Below, piece by piece: positions 1-8,429 of a stretch of 64,000 nt of DNA (position 1 is its first letter; the number at the start of each line of letters is the position of its first letter). The notes under the pieces are model-generated. The model searched no databases. It was given only the letters and a program-made list of their open reading frames with translations, and was not told where the DNA came from. The DNA lies in NCBI GenBank assembly GCA_041398745.1, contig JAWKUB010000002.1:620001-684000 (forward strand), read 5' to 3'. Source of the DNA: JACKHO01 sp041398745 (GTDB lineage: Bacteria; Planctomycetota; Planctomycetia; Planctomycetales; Planctomycetaceae). The position numbers and the translations under genes were made by a program.

Positions 1-1
1 C

Positions 2-607
2 AGCGGAAACCTCGTGCAGCAGGGAACGAAGCTCGGCACGGTCGGACGTCCGCTCCCCGGTGTGCTCGCCAAAGTGGTGAATCCCGACACGTTCGAAGAG
101 TTGGGATTCAATAGCGCTGGCCTATTGCTCATCAAGGGACCAAACGTCATGGAGGGCTACCTCGACGAGCCCGAAAAGACCGCCGAAGTTATGCGTGATG
201 GCTGGTATATCACGGGCGACTTCGCCTCCATTGAACCGGCCGGATTCATCACGATTACCGGTCGCCAGAGCCGGTTCTCCAAAATCGGCGGTGAAATGGT
301 GCCGCACATTCGCATTGAAGAGGAACTGACTCGGCTCTGCGGCGCTGAGGACGACGGTACCATCCCACTCGCCGTCACCGCCGTCCCCGATGAATCCCGC
401 GGCGAACGCCTCGTCGTACTGCACCGTCAATTGCCCGTCACCGCCGATGAACTCGTCAAGAAACTCGCCGAAACCGGTGCCCCCAAACTCTGGCTCCCGA
501 CTTCCAAGAGCTTCTTTCAGGTTGAAGAAATTCCAATCCTGGGGACAGGGAAACTTGATTTGCGGACGCTGAAAACGATTGCGCTGGAGAAGACGTCGGA
601 GGGGTAG
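2..607 (+). CDS. AMP-binding acyl-CoA/acyl-ACP synthetase-like protein, C-terminal part
   Basis: This is the C-terminal part of an adenylate-forming (ANL superfamily) enzyme; the reading frame is open to the left edge, so the gene starts upstream. It shows the family landmarks in order: GTVGRPLPGV near residue 13, then DGWYITGDFA (the conserved Y-x-TGD that binds ribose of AMP), the hinge ITGRQSRFSKIGGEMV, and the C-terminal PILGTGKLDLR with the catalytic-type lysine. The spacing and the phrase SKIGGEMVPH resemble the synthetase half of acyl-ACP synthetase/2-acylglycerophosphoethanolamine acyltransferase (Aas) proteins, which reload fatty acids onto lysophospholipids. That substrate is inferred from resemblance only. 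About 200 residues are visible. The stop overlaps the GTG start of the next gene. Confidence 0.85.
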   Translation, partial: SGNLVQQGTKLGTVGRPLPGVLAKVVNPDTFEELGFNSAGLLLIKGPNVMEGYLDEPEKTAEVMRDGWYITGDFASIEPAGFITITGRQSRFSKIGGEMVPHIRIEEELTRLCGAEDDGTIPLAVTAVPDESRGERLVVLHRQLPVTADELVKKLAETGAPKLWLPTSKSFFQVEEIPILGTGKLDLRTLKTIALEKTSEG

Positions 608-1149
608 TGAACCTCGTTGTTCGACTTTGGGGTCAGAGGCCAACGGAAATGCAACTTGATGCGAGAATTGTCATCAACATCTCTGGGCTCGGAATCATCA
701 TGTATTCGCCCTGCTTCGCCGCGCATATTCAAGAGGGTGAAGACTACTTGCAGAACAACTACATGGAAGAAGCGGACGTGCAGCGGCACATCCAGGCAGG
801 AACAATTGTTGGGTTTGGAACAGGAACGCCCGGCACATTTCAGCTCCAATTCTCGTCCGGCTATCCCTCGGCCGAATTCTTGAACAGCGCGGAACTGAAG
901 CTGCGTCTGGGACTTCGTTGTCGCGGGGGGCAAATCTACGTTCGTGACTTGTACGACCTGTTGGAATGGGAACCGAAGTGTCCGGAGTCTCAAGTTATCT
1001 CACTGCCAGACGGAATCTACCACGTTACGCTGTGCTCAAACCGCCCTTCATCGGGCATCTTGGGAGACAACCAGATAATCCACGTTTTTCTTCAGCCGCT
1101 GGAGACGTTTCCGGCCTTGGCGAAGCATGGTGTGCCCTGTCTTTGTTGA
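607..1149 (+). CDS. hypothetical protein, coupled to the upstream synthetase gene
   Basis: I do not recognise this protein (180 residues). The GTG start at 607 overlaps the TAG stop of the upstream gene by one base and is preceded by GGAGGGG, so translational coupling is plausible. An in-frame ATG at 649, preceded by GAGG, would give 166 residues. The sequence has no signal peptide or membrane segment, is mixed alpha/beta in appearance, has several Cys residues without a spaced motif, and ends in GVPCLC. Nothing nearby suggests a function. Confidence 0.5.
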   Translation: MNLVVRLWGQRPTEMQLDARIVINISGLGIIMYSPCFAAHIQEGEDYLQNNYMEEADVQRHIQAGTIVGFGTGTPGTFQLQFSSGYPSAEFLNSAELKLRLGLRCRGGQIYVRDLYDLLEWEPKCPESQVISLPDGIYHVTLCSNRPSSGILGDNQIIHVFLQPLETFPALAKHGVPCLC

Positions 1150-1186
1150 CCAACAGCATCAGCACAAACCATTCAAATCATTGTGG

Positions 1187-1217
1187 CATGCTCACATCGC
1201 GTAGCGGCGTGAGCATG
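1187..1217. repeat. intergenic palindromic repeat, copy 1
   Basis: Inverted repeat with arms CATGCTCAC and GTGAGCATG around a 13-base centre. A second copy at 2873-2903 is identical at 28 of 31 positions. The two copies lie downstream and upstream of the same gene (1346-2758), in non-coding DNA, which is the usual placement of REP-like elements. Confidence 0.7.
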
Positions 1218-1345
1218 AATGGAGGTTGTTTGCTCCCAGGCCGAGGGATGACTTGTGGCAATCCTTCGCCCGGAACAAAACGTGTTTGCTATCGCCAGCA
1301 GACAATCTGTAGAGCCAGACATAGATCGATGTGGCGCTGCTCAAA

Positions 1346-2758
1346 TTAATCCAGATTCTGTTTGAACCACTTCTCGGGCAGTGTGCACCAGTAGAGAGTC
1401 ATGTCGGTGAGAACCAGCGTTCGGCCACCGGCGGGGTGCGGCACGATGAGTTGTGTCCGCTCGTTTCGATTTGTCGTACCGCCGCTGAGATCAAACGAGC
1501 CAAGTTGGGCTCCTCCTTCATTGAACACGACGAGTTCCTGATCGGTCGTCTGTCCATAGTACAGGCCAACGGCTGTGTCGAAACCGACGGTCGCTGGATA
1601 GGGACCTGGTTCGATTGTCGTCACAGGTACGCTTAGGTCGGTGACATCGTAAATGTACGTGCCGTAACCCACTTTGGGATGGCCTGGAGGCTGTTCGTTG
1701 CCGCCGCCAAATGTCAAAGAAACTCGTGGCGGGCTGCCACCGACGTTCATTGCTGTGGGGCTGCCGCTGTGACCGATTTGCCAACCCTGCTCCTCCAGAA
1801 ATAGCCCTCCTTGTCGGATGCGAAACCTTGTGATGCGCTGGCTCGAAGAGGTCAGCAGAAACTGACCATCGGGTGTGGCAGTGGCCATGAAGAAATCGAC
1901 TCCGGCTGGTGCGGGAGTTGTGCGCTTCACCCGTGCTGCGGTGCGGGCAAACTCGGTTGCCGAGAAAACACGAATGCGGTTCGATCGTGTTGACCAGGCT
2001 CCAATGATGTGGTCACCCACAAGAAATGCGTGGTCAAGGCTTGGGGCGGAGGTCAACGACGCGACACCCGGAATCTGCTTCCGTTTTACTTCGTTCAGAT
2101 CTTCGTCAAGGAGCACAATGTGCTGCGTCGCATCGAGCAGCACGACCGGGCCTGCACTGGTCAATGCACAATCGGAACATTTGCCGTTGAGGCTCACCTG
2201 CTTCGACTCATTCAGGTCGGGCATTGTCAGTTTTCGAAGAAGTCCGTCGGTCTGTAGCACAAACAGGCTCATGCCATCAGCAGACCACAAGAGTTTTCGC
2301 ACCAGTTTGGAACCATCAAATGGAAGGGTAGTCGAACTGAATTTCGCCGCACCATTGACGGGTACAGGAGGTCCGACGTTTCCGGCTGGAGGAACCACAG
2401 GCTTCTTCTCGACCTTTTTCAATTTGGCAACGGCCTTCCCCGATTCAAACAGAGTCAGTATGCCGTTTTGAAGCGTTGCGGTCCGAGTGCCATCCACGAA
2501 TTTCGTAACTGCGCCGTCCGTTCGTCCTTTCGCAGTTTTGGCACCGGCTCCATTCAGGCCGCGACCGGGGGGGAAGACGGTGAGTTCATATTCGCCACCA
2601 CCGACTGCCTTTACTTCGGCCTGCATGACTTGGTTTTCTACGAGACCAGCGTACTGGCCGACAATAGCTGAATTGTTCGTGGGAAGATCCTCGCCTTTCG
2701 AGACGAGTTGCACGTTGATCAACTGAAGAAGCATCAAGATGAAAACAGTTCGTCGCAT
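1346..2758 (-). CDS. exported beta-propeller-like hypothetical protein
   Basis: A 470-residue protein with an N-terminal signal peptide (MRRTVFILMLLQL and following). The longer frame to 2986 is rejected because the ATG at 2758 has a GGAG ribosome site 8 bases upstream and begins the signal sequence, while the extension runs through a palindromic repeat. After the signal there is a short GQYAG...YELTVFPPGRG segment, of a kind I recall at the N-terminus of planctomycete exported proteins, then a Pro/Val linker. The rest is a long series of strands with repeated phrases such as LLWSADG, MATATPDGQFLL and IYDVTDL, typical of WD40/YVTN-type propellers. No catalytic motif is visible. It is probably a secreted or periplasmic scaffold; the function is unknown. 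Confidence 0.75.
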   Translation of the reverse strand: MRRTVFILMLLQLINVQLVSKGEDLPTNNSAIVGQYAGLVENQVMQAEVKAVGGGEYELTVFPPGRGLNGAGAKTAKGRTDGAVTKFVDGTRTATLQNGILTLFESGKAVAKLKKVEKKPVVPPAGNVGPPVPVNGAAKFSSTTLPFDGSKLVRKLLWSADGMSLFVLQTDGLLRKLTMPDLNESKQVSLNGKCSDCALTSAGPVVLLDATQHIVLLDEDLNEVKRKQIPGVASLTSAPSLDHAFLVGDHIIGAWSTRSNRIRVFSATEFARTAARVKRTTPAPAGVDFFMATATPDGQFLLTSSSQRITRFRIRQGGLFLEEQGWQIGHSGSPTAMNVGGSPPRVSLTFGGGNEQPPGHPKVGYGTYIYDVTDLSVPVTTIEPGPYPATVGFDTAVGLYYGQTTDQELVVFNEGGAQLGSFDLSGGTTNRNERTQLIVPHPAGGRTLVLTDMTLYWCTLPEKWFKQNLD

Positions 2759-2872
2759 GTCGATCTCCGACGGGATGCAATCGCGTTTGCAGGAGAGGGC
2801 CAGGATCTGGCTGGCATGGGGCACTCCAATGCATTGTACGACAGGCGTGTCGCATAAGCGAACGGAGTGTGA

Positions 2873-2903
2873 CATGCTCACATCGCGAAGCAGGGTGAGC
2901 ATG
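2873..2903. repeat. intergenic palindromic repeat, copy 2
   Basis: Second copy of the CATGCTCAC...GTGAGCATG element, three mismatches from the copy at 1187-1217, all near the centre. It lies just upstream of the gene starting at 2758. The long alternative frame of that gene would cross it. Confidence 0.7.
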
Positions 2904-3018
2904 ATTGGGCGACACTTACGCAGACAACCTGCTGGTCTTGAAGATATACTTTGACCCGTTTGAGTCGCTCGGGGCGCGATGTCCAATTCTTGAAATAGAA
3001 ATCACCGCGGAGAACACA

Positions 3019-3067
3019 GAGGATCGCAGAGGTGAAATCGAGATTCGCATACTCCTCTGCGATCCTC
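3019..3067. repeat. inverted repeat with perfect 14-base arms
   Basis: GAGGATCGCAGAGG at 3019-3032 pairs perfectly with CCTCTGCGATCCTC at 3054-3067, with a 21-base loop. The surrounding sequence (ACCGCGGAGAACACAGAGG ... CTCCGCGCTCTCGGCG) resembles a dispersed intergenic element I recall from many bacterial genomes. It lies in the 444-base gap 2759-3202, which holds no gene that I can support. Confidence 0.6.
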
Positions 3068-3159
3068 CGCGCTCTCGGCGTTTCAAAATCCTCTGAACCG
3101 AGACTGCACCTATGGGGTTGGTTCCAAACCTTCCAGCGAGTGAAGTGTTTTCTGGTAAA

Positions 3160-3179
3160 CACAGACAGGAATGTCTGTG
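3160..3179. repeat. palindrome CACAGACA-GGAA-TGTCTGTG
   Basis: Perfect 8-base arms around GGAA, just downstream of the pntB stop. I associate this palindrome with dispersed repeats in planctomycete genomes; its translation produces a common spurious protein start, MAQTFLSVF. It could also weakly terminate the pnt operon, but there is no T-run. Confidence 0.6.
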
Positions 3180-3202
3180 CCACCGGGCATTGAAACTGCC
3201 CC

Positions 3203-4579
3203 TTAACCTTCTTTCAGCGCATTAATGATATCTACCACGGCTTGTTTGCCGTCGGCGAAGAGCATGAGGGCGTTCTCGGCGGCGAAGAGTGGATTCGGGA
3301 TTTGGGCGTAGCCGGGCGAGAGGCTGCGCTTAATGACCACGCAGGTGCGCGCTTTGTCCGCGTTGACAATAGGCATGCCGGCAATGGGGCTGTTGGGATT
3401 GTTACGAGCGTCGGGGTTCACGGTGTCGTTCGCACCAATGACCAGACAAACGTCGGTCTGCTCCATTGTGCTGTTGATTTCATCCATCTCCTTGAGCAGG
3501 TCATAGGAAATGTCGGCCTCGGCCAGCAGCACGTTCATGTGACCGGGCATACGGCCAGCGACGGGGTGGATACCAAACTCGACTTCGATGTCGCGGCTCT
3601 TGAGCAAGTTTGTGAGGTCGCGCACGGCGTGCTGTGCCTGGGCGACGGCCATACCGTAGCCAGGGACAATGACGACGCGGCTGGCGACTTCGAGCATCAT
3701 GGCGACTTCCTCGGCGGAGGTCGCTTTGACGGTCTTGTAAACCTCGTCGGCAGAGGGACCATCATCCTTCGGTCCCACCGTGCCAAACAGCACGGCGAGG
3801 AGCGAGCGGTTCATGGCATCGCACATCACTTTCGTGAGAATCAGTCCCGAGGCTCCCACGAGAGACCCAGCGATGATGAGCACGTTGTTTTCGAGAACGA
3901 ATCCGGTCGCTGCGGCAGCCAGACCGGAGTAGGAGTTCAGCAGTGCAATGACCACCGGCATGTCAGCACCGCCAATGGGAATGGTGAGCATGTAACCCAG
4001 GATGAATGCGACGGCCACAATGGCCCAGAAGACTAACTGCGTGGGATTAAAGACCATTGTAAGGGTCATGAGCAGCAGGAAACCGCCGAGGATGGCATTG
4101 TAGAATTGCTGCCCATCCAGAGGCTTGAGCGCTCGGACGAACTTGTATTCGGCCAGCTTGACGAACGCGAGTAAACTTCCCGAGAGTGTGACAGCACCAA
4201 TAATTCCTGAGAGTGCCGTGGCAATCCGGGCATCGATGCCCTGTTCGTTGGCCTGTCGCCAGAATTCGGCACCAGCGACGAGAATCGATCCGGCACCGCC
4301 CAGCCCGTTCAGCAGGGCCACCATTTCTGGCATTCCTTCCATTTTTACTGTGATCGCAATGTAAGCCCCGATCAATGCACCGACGATGACGCCAGCGAGA
4401 ATGAGGCTGTAGCCGACAACTCCCTGGTTCAACAGGGTCGCGACGACGGCGATGAGCATTCCCAGTGCACCGTACAGGTTTCCACGTACCGCGGTTTTGG
4501 GGCGTGTCATGCCCTTCAGGCCGAGGATGAAAAACACGGCGGCGACAAGGTAGGACAGGTCAATCAGGGTCGGAGACAT
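3203..4579 (-). CDS. pntB: NAD(P) transhydrogenase subunit beta
   Basis: Beta subunit (458 residues) of the proton-translocating nicotinamide nucleotide transhydrogenase, which uses proton-motive force to move hydride from NADH to NADP+. The N-terminal half is a bundle of membrane helices (domain II), including GLGGAGSILVAGAEFW and GGADMPVVIALLNSYSGLAAAATGF. The C-terminal half is the NADP(H)-binding domain III with VPGYGMAVAQAQHAVRDL, HPVAGRMPGHMNVLLAEA, VIGANDTVNPDA and the terminal KRSLSPGYAQI...NPLF. The length is normal for PntB. It is the third gene of a minus-strand operon pntAA-pntAB-pntB, 53 bases after pntAB. The ATG at 4579 has only a weak ribosome site. Confidence 0.97.
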   Translation of the reverse strand: MSPTLIDLSYLVAAVFFILGLKGMTRPKTAVRGNLYGALGMLIAVVATLLNQGVVGYSLILAGVIVGALIGAYIAITVKMEGMPEMVALLNGLGGAGSILVAGAEFWRQANEQGIDARIATALSGIIGAVTLSGSLLAFVKLAEYKFVRALKPLDGQQFYNAILGGFLLLMTLTMVFNPTQLVFWAIVAVAFILGYMLTIPIGGADMPVVIALLNSYSGLAAAATGFVLENNVLIIAGSLVGASGLILTKVMCDAMNRSLLAVLFGTVGPKDDGPSADEVYKTVKATSAEEVAMMLEVASRVVIVPGYGMAVAQAQHAVRDLTNLLKSRDIEVEFGIHPVAGRMPGHMNVLLAEADISYDLLKEMDEINSTMEQTDVCLVIGANDTVNPDARNNPNSPIAGMPIVNADKARTCVVIKRSLSPGYAQIPNPLFAAENALMLFADGKQAVVDIINALKEG

Positions 4580-4632
4580 GAATCAATTCGTTCGTCAAAT
4601 GAGGCGAATGTGAAAGCAGCGAAGCCGGACAC

Positions 4633-4986
4633 TTACCTTTGGAATTTCTGCAACATGCGGTGCGTGACGAGGAATCCCCCCACCACGTTAATAGTCGCCA
4701 GGACGACGGCGAAGAAACCGAGATATGAAGCGAGGTCATTGTTTTCTGCACCGGCTGCGAGTACCGCACCGACCAGCGTAATACCGGAAATTGCGTTCGA
4801 CCCCGACATGAGTGGCGTGTGCAGTGTGGGTGGAATTTTCGTGATGATTTCAAAGCCGACGAACACCGCCAGTGCGAACACCGTCAGACCGGCGACGAAG
4901 GGATGAGACTTGGCCGCTTCAACGATGACCGAATTCGTACTAGGATCGGTAACGTTCGTGGCGAGGTCATCTGCGAGCAGAAACAT
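4633..4986 (-). CDS. pntAB: NAD(P) transhydrogenase subunit alpha, membrane part
   Basis: A 117-residue membrane subunit that corresponds to the C-terminal helices of the alpha subunit in two-gene systems. In three-gene systems such as that of Rhodospirillum it is separate (PntAB, alpha part 2). The visible signatures are FVGFEIITKIPPTLHTPLMSG, NAISGITLVGA and GFFAVVLATINVVGGFLVTHRML, giving three membrane helices. The start at 4986 has GGAGAG nine bases upstream. It lies between pntAA and pntB, and the three products should form one complex in the cytoplasmic membrane. Confidence 0.96.
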   Translation of the reverse strand: MFLLADDLATNVTDPSTNSVIVEAAKSHPFVAGLTVFALAVFVGFEIITKIPPTLHTPLMSGSNAISGITLVGAVLAAGAENNDLASYLGFFAVVLATINVVGGFLVTHRMLQKFQR

Positions 4987-5061
4987 GTGATGTCTCTCCA
5001 GAAATCAGTTTTGAGGACAACATGCAAATTGTGACATGTCGGCCGAAGTGTGTGAGGGGGC

Positions 5062-6309
5062 TTACCGTTGCAGCTTGTACGTATCGGGTGGAGGATTTTC
5101 GGGGTCCTCCTCTTCATCCAGATTCGAAATCGGGCTGGGTGGTTCAGGCTCTTTCGTCAGCGGTCCCAGGCCAGCCAGTTCACGTACCTTAGGATGCGGT
5201 ACTTCGCCCCTGTGAGTAATCAGCGTGCCGGCAATGACTTCATCAGTCATGTCGAGTGACAGGTGACCGTCTTTTACAATCGACTTGAGGAACGTCGTAA
5301 TGTTGTTGGCATACATTTGGCTGGCATGTCGCGGCACGTCGGAGGCGACATTGCAGGGGCCGACAATGGTCACGCCATGCTTAACGCATGTTTCGCCTGA
5401 TTCTGTCAGTTCACAGTTTCCGCCACGCTCTGCTCCCAGGTCGATAAGGACCGATCCCGGCGGCATTGCTTCGACCATGTCGGCCGTAACAAGAATGGGT
5501 GACTTTCTTCCCGGGATTGCAGCAGTGGTGATGACGACGTCGCTTTCGGCAACGACTTCCAGCATGAGTTCGCGCTGCCGTTTCAGCTTCTCCTCGCCCA
5601 TCTCTTTGGCGTAGCCCCCTTCGCCAGATTCCTGCTTCAAATCCATTTCGACGAACTTGCCCCCCAGACTCTCAACCTGCTCCTTGACTTCCGGTCGAAT
5701 GTCGTAGGCACGAACCACGGCTCCCAGACGCTTGGCCGTTGCAATGGCCTGAAGTCCTGCCACGCCGACTCCCAAGATGAATACCCGAGCCGGTGTGAGC
5801 GTTCCGGCAGCGGTCATGCTCATGGGGAACATTTGAGGCGACAGGTTCGCGGCCATCAGTACCGCTTTGTAGCCGGCAATCGTGGCCATCGACGAGAGCA
5901 CGTCCATGCTCTGGGCACGCGTAATTCGCGGGACAAGCTCCAAGGCAAAAATAATCGCTTTGCGGCCAGCTAGTGCGACTGTGGCTGGCGGGTCCCACAG
6001 TGGATCGCACTGGGCGATGACGACCTGGCCCTCTTTGAATCGCTCGATGTCGGCCTGTCCCAACTCAGGGTTGGCTGTAGCCGCACGCACCATTGCGAGA
6101 ATGCTCGATTTGCTGAACACCTCATCGCGGCTGGATGTGACAGTCGCTCCCGCTTCCTCGTACATCGAGTCAGGGAAACCGGCAGATTCTCCGCTGCCGC
6201 TCTCAACCAGCAACTCCAACCCCAGTTTCTTGAGTTGTTTGACCGACGCGGGAATAAGAGCCACGCGTCGCTCACCGGGGAACGTTTCTTTCGGGACACC
6301 AATAATCAC
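5062..6309 (-). CDS. pntAA: NAD(P) transhydrogenase subunit alpha part 1
   Basis: Soluble NAD(H)-binding domain I (415 residues), of the alanine dehydrogenase/PNT family. Landmarks are IGVPKETFPGERRVALIP at the N-terminus, ESGSGESAGFPDSMY, the nucleotide-binding FILGVGVAGLQAIATAKRLGA with acidic YDIRPEVKEQ after it, and the loop GKSPILVTADMVEAMPPGSV-like stretch near residue 275 (here GRKSPILV). It begins with GTG at 6309, behind a GAGG ribosome site. The C-terminal 30 residues are Pro/Glu-rich, an extension beyond the usual roughly 380 residues. It is the first gene of the pnt operon; the promoter must lie in 6310-6677. Confidence 0.96.
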   Translation of the reverse strand: MIIGVPKETFPGERRVALIPASVKQLKKLGLELLVESGSGESAGFPDSMYEEAGATVTSSRDEVFSKSSILAMVRAATANPELGQADIERFKEGQVVIAQCDPLWDPPATVALAGRKAIIFALELVPRITRAQSMDVLSSMATIAGYKAVLMAANLSPQMFPMSMTAAGTLTPARVFILGVGVAGLQAIATAKRLGAVVRAYDIRPEVKEQVESLGGKFVEMDLKQESGEGGYAKEMGEEKLKRQRELMLEVVAESDVVITTAAIPGRKSPILVTADMVEAMPPGSVLIDLGAERGGNCELTESGETCVKHGVTIVGPCNVASDVPRHASQMYANNITTFLKSIVKDGHLSLDMTDEVIAGTLITHRGEVPHPKVRELAGLGPLTKEPEPPSPISNLDEEEDPENPPPDTYKLQR

Positions 6310-6677
6310 GAACGGTTTTCCTCAACTGACGAAATCGTCGATTCCATTGCAATGCATCTGCAACATGCTGGCAGCATGCTAGTGGAATCCATGTGGTACG
6401 TCGACAAACCGCTTTAGCAGCACCATGGATGAGAGACATCTGTTCAATGTTGTGAGCCCGAGGAGCATGTTCGTACGCCCCTCGGCGCAGTGGCACCTGG
6501 AACGGTCAACAATGAACTTGCAAAATCCACGAAGGCTGCGTCTGGCGCGAAGCTGTATGTCCCTGTTGCGACAGGATTTCCGCGTCAAGCTGACTCATGT
6601 AGCCTCCAGAACCGCTATTGCTCCCAAAGTCGGTCATGGCTTAGCCTTCGGTGGATCGGAATCCACGGAGGGAGTCC
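6310..6677. other. intergenic region between divergent pnt and sugar-transfer operons
   Basis: 368 bases with no supported gene. It should contain the promoters for pntAA (minus) and for the glycosyltransferase cluster (plus). A short imperfect palindrome CATGCTGGCAGCATG sits near 6364. I could not assign -35/-10 boxes with confidence. Confidence 0.4.
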
Positions 6678-7532
6678 ATGCGCCTGGTTGATAAGCTGAC
6701 AACGCCGCTGCCGCCGAAGAAATCGCGGCCGTACGGGCTGTTTTCGTTGCTTGCGCAATGGTGTCGCTCCCCTTTTGAGCGGGCCAGTACAAAGAAAAAA
6801 CGGCTGAACCAGGAGCGGCTCGAACAGCTCGCCGCCATTGAAACCATTCCCGCCCGACGGCAGAACGGACGTGTCATCACGCTGGTGGCCGGGCTGTCAG
6901 AATCTCCACTGGATTTGGCCACATACCTCCGCCCCTGGCTGCGGTCAGTCCAACAGGTAGGTCTGTGCGGTACCGTGCTTTATGCTGGGAAGTGTGATCT
7001 CGCCCCACTTCAGGACCAATACCCCAACATCCATGCAATCGAAGTCACTGTGGGCTCTCGGCACCTGTTTTTGGAGCGGCACTTTGCCATTCGGGAGTAT
7101 CTGCAGAACATCACTGATGAGCGGGTCTTCATTACCGATGGTGTCGACGTGGCCTTCCGGCGCGATCCCTTCGAGATGATTTCACAGGATGCCGCGCTCC
7201 TGTACCTCGGTCGGGAAGAGGACAGCATCGGCGAGAGTCGCCATACACTGAAGAAAATGCACGCGGCGTACGGGGAGCTGTTTCACCATGACCGGCCCGT
7301 GCTGAACCCCGGCATCATCGGGGGACATCGCGAGCGCGTCATCGAACTGCTGGACACGCTCACCACCGAAATCGACGCTCTCTACTGCAGCGGCGTCGAT
7401 TGCGACATGGGCATTTACAACAAGGTGGTCCATGACCACATCCCCGAAACGCAAATTGTTTCCGGGGCACCGCTGCACTCTCGTTTCTCCCACTGGGAGT
7501 TCAATACACCTGCGGCCATCATCCACAAATAG
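6678..7532 (+). CDS. glycosyltransferase-like protein (GT-A fold)
   Basis: A 284-residue protein, probably a nucleotide-sugar transferase. The start at 6678 is chosen over the longer frame (6651) because GGAGGGAG precedes it. The centre has RVFITDGVDVAF, in which D-x-V-D is a likely DXD-type metal/sugar-nucleotide site, followed by LNPGIIGGHRERVIELL and a terminal AAIIHK. These features match small cytosolic glycosyltransferases of the nucleotide-diphospho-sugar transferase type. No membrane segment is seen. It is the first gene of a four-gene plus-strand cluster (6678-10139), which probably builds or decorates a surface polysaccharide. The acceptor and donor cannot be told from sequence. Confidence 0.7.
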   Translation: MRLVDKLTTPLPPKKSRPYGLFSLLAQWCRSPFERASTKKKRLNQERLEQLAAIETIPARRQNGRVITLVAGLSESPLDLATYLRPWLRSVQQVGLCGTVLYAGKCDLAPLQDQYPNIHAIEVTVGSRHLFLERHFAIREYLQNITDERVFITDGVDVAFRRDPFEMISQDAALLYLGREEDSIGESRHTLKKMHAAYGELFHHDRPVLNPGIIGGHRERVIELLDTLTTEIDALYCSGVDCDMGIYNKVVHDHIPETQIVSGAPLHSRFSHWEFNTPAAIIHK

Positions 7533-7534
7533 GC

Positions 7535-8410
7535 ATGGAAGCGAAACAGCACAATCCGAGCTGCGGCGTCGTCCTCAGCACCTACAATTCTCCGCAGCTG
7601 CTGGAGAAGGTGCTCTGGGGCTACGAACTGCAAACGCACGCCGCGTTCGATGTGTATATTGCAGATGACGGTTCGGGCCAGGAAACGTTTGACCTCATCG
7701 AGCAGTTCCGCCAGCGGGGCAAGCTGCGACTGCATCATGTCTGGCACGAAGACGACGGATTCCGCAAAACGGAAATACTGAACAAGGCCATCGAACAGAC
7801 GTCGGAAGACTACCTCATTTTCTCCGACGGTGACTGCATTCCCACACCAACGTTCGTAGCCGACCATTTAGACGCCGCTCGGTCCGGCCACTTTGTCGCA
7901 GCGACGCTGTTCCGCATGGACGACGCTCCCTCGAAAGCGGTGACGCATGAGGACATTGCTTCGCGAGAGTTGTTCTCGCTCCGCTGGTTGAGACAGCATG
8001 GCCAGCCGTGGTCCTACAAACTGCTGAGGCTGGGGCTTGGTCGAACACTGGGGTCAGTCCTGAATCGCATGACCCCCACCCTGCTCTACTGGGCGGGATG
8101 CAATGCCTCCGGCTGGCGGAAAGACATTGTGGCCATCAACGGATTCGACGAGCGGCTCAAGTACGGCGGCGAAGACAAGGAATTTGGCGAGCGGCTCATC
8201 AACGCTGGCATCAAACCAATCAGTTGCCGTTACACGCTCATTTGCATGCACCAGGAACATGGTCGGGGATATGTGTGCCCCGAGGCGCGGGCTAAGAATT
8301 CGGAAATCAGAAAGCAGGTCCGCGAGGAACGTCGGACCTGGACGGACTTTGGAATAGTCAAACAGGCCAACTCAGCCGCGACATCGCAGGGCGAACGTCG
8401 CGCCGCCTGA
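7535..8410 (+). CDS. family 2 glycosyltransferase
   Basis: A 291-residue GT2-family glycosyltransferase. The N-terminus has GVVLSTYNSPQLLEKVL and VYIADDGSGQET (first Asp pair, binding the nucleotide), then RKTEILNKAI and YLIFSDGDCIPTPTFV, where DGD is the metal-binding DXD. The later segment GCNASGWRKDIVAINGFDE, followed by YGGEDKEFGERL, is the galactosyltransferase-type C-terminal motif with the catalytic Glu/Asp (GGED). It starts two bases after the previous stop, so the pair is co-translated. It probably acts at the cytoplasmic face of the membrane on a lipid- or sugar-linked acceptor. Confidence 0.9.
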   Translation: MEAKQHNPSCGVVLSTYNSPQLLEKVLWGYELQTHAAFDVYIADDGSGQETFDLIEQFRQRGKLRLHHVWHEDDGFRKTEILNKAIEQTSEDYLIFSDGDCIPTPTFVADHLDAARSGHFVAATLFRMDDAPSKAVTHEDIASRELFSLRWLRQHGQPWSYKLLRLGLGRTLGSVLNRMTPTLLYWAGCNASGWRKDIVAINGFDERLKYGGEDKEFGERLINAGIKPISCRYTLICMHQEHGRGYVCPEARAKNSEIRKQVREERRTWTDFGIVKQANSAATSQGERRAA

Positions 8411-8429
8411 CGGCAAACAGGGAAGTGAT

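Noticed and set aside
2878..3183. A 101-codon minus-strand frame starting MAQTFLSVF.
   Set aside because: It is a translation of the intergenic palindromes at 3160 and 3019; the start phrase is a known kind of artefact from that repeat, and the rest has no protein character.
3242..4036. A 264-codon plus-strand frame opposite pntB.
   Set aside because: Shadow of the NADP-binding domain coding strand; His/Val/Gly-rich without domain pattern.
6360..6380. Palindrome CATGCTGGCAGCATG as a third REP-like copy.
   Set aside because: Its arms are shorter and its centre differs from the 1187/2873 element; similarity is limited to CATGCT.
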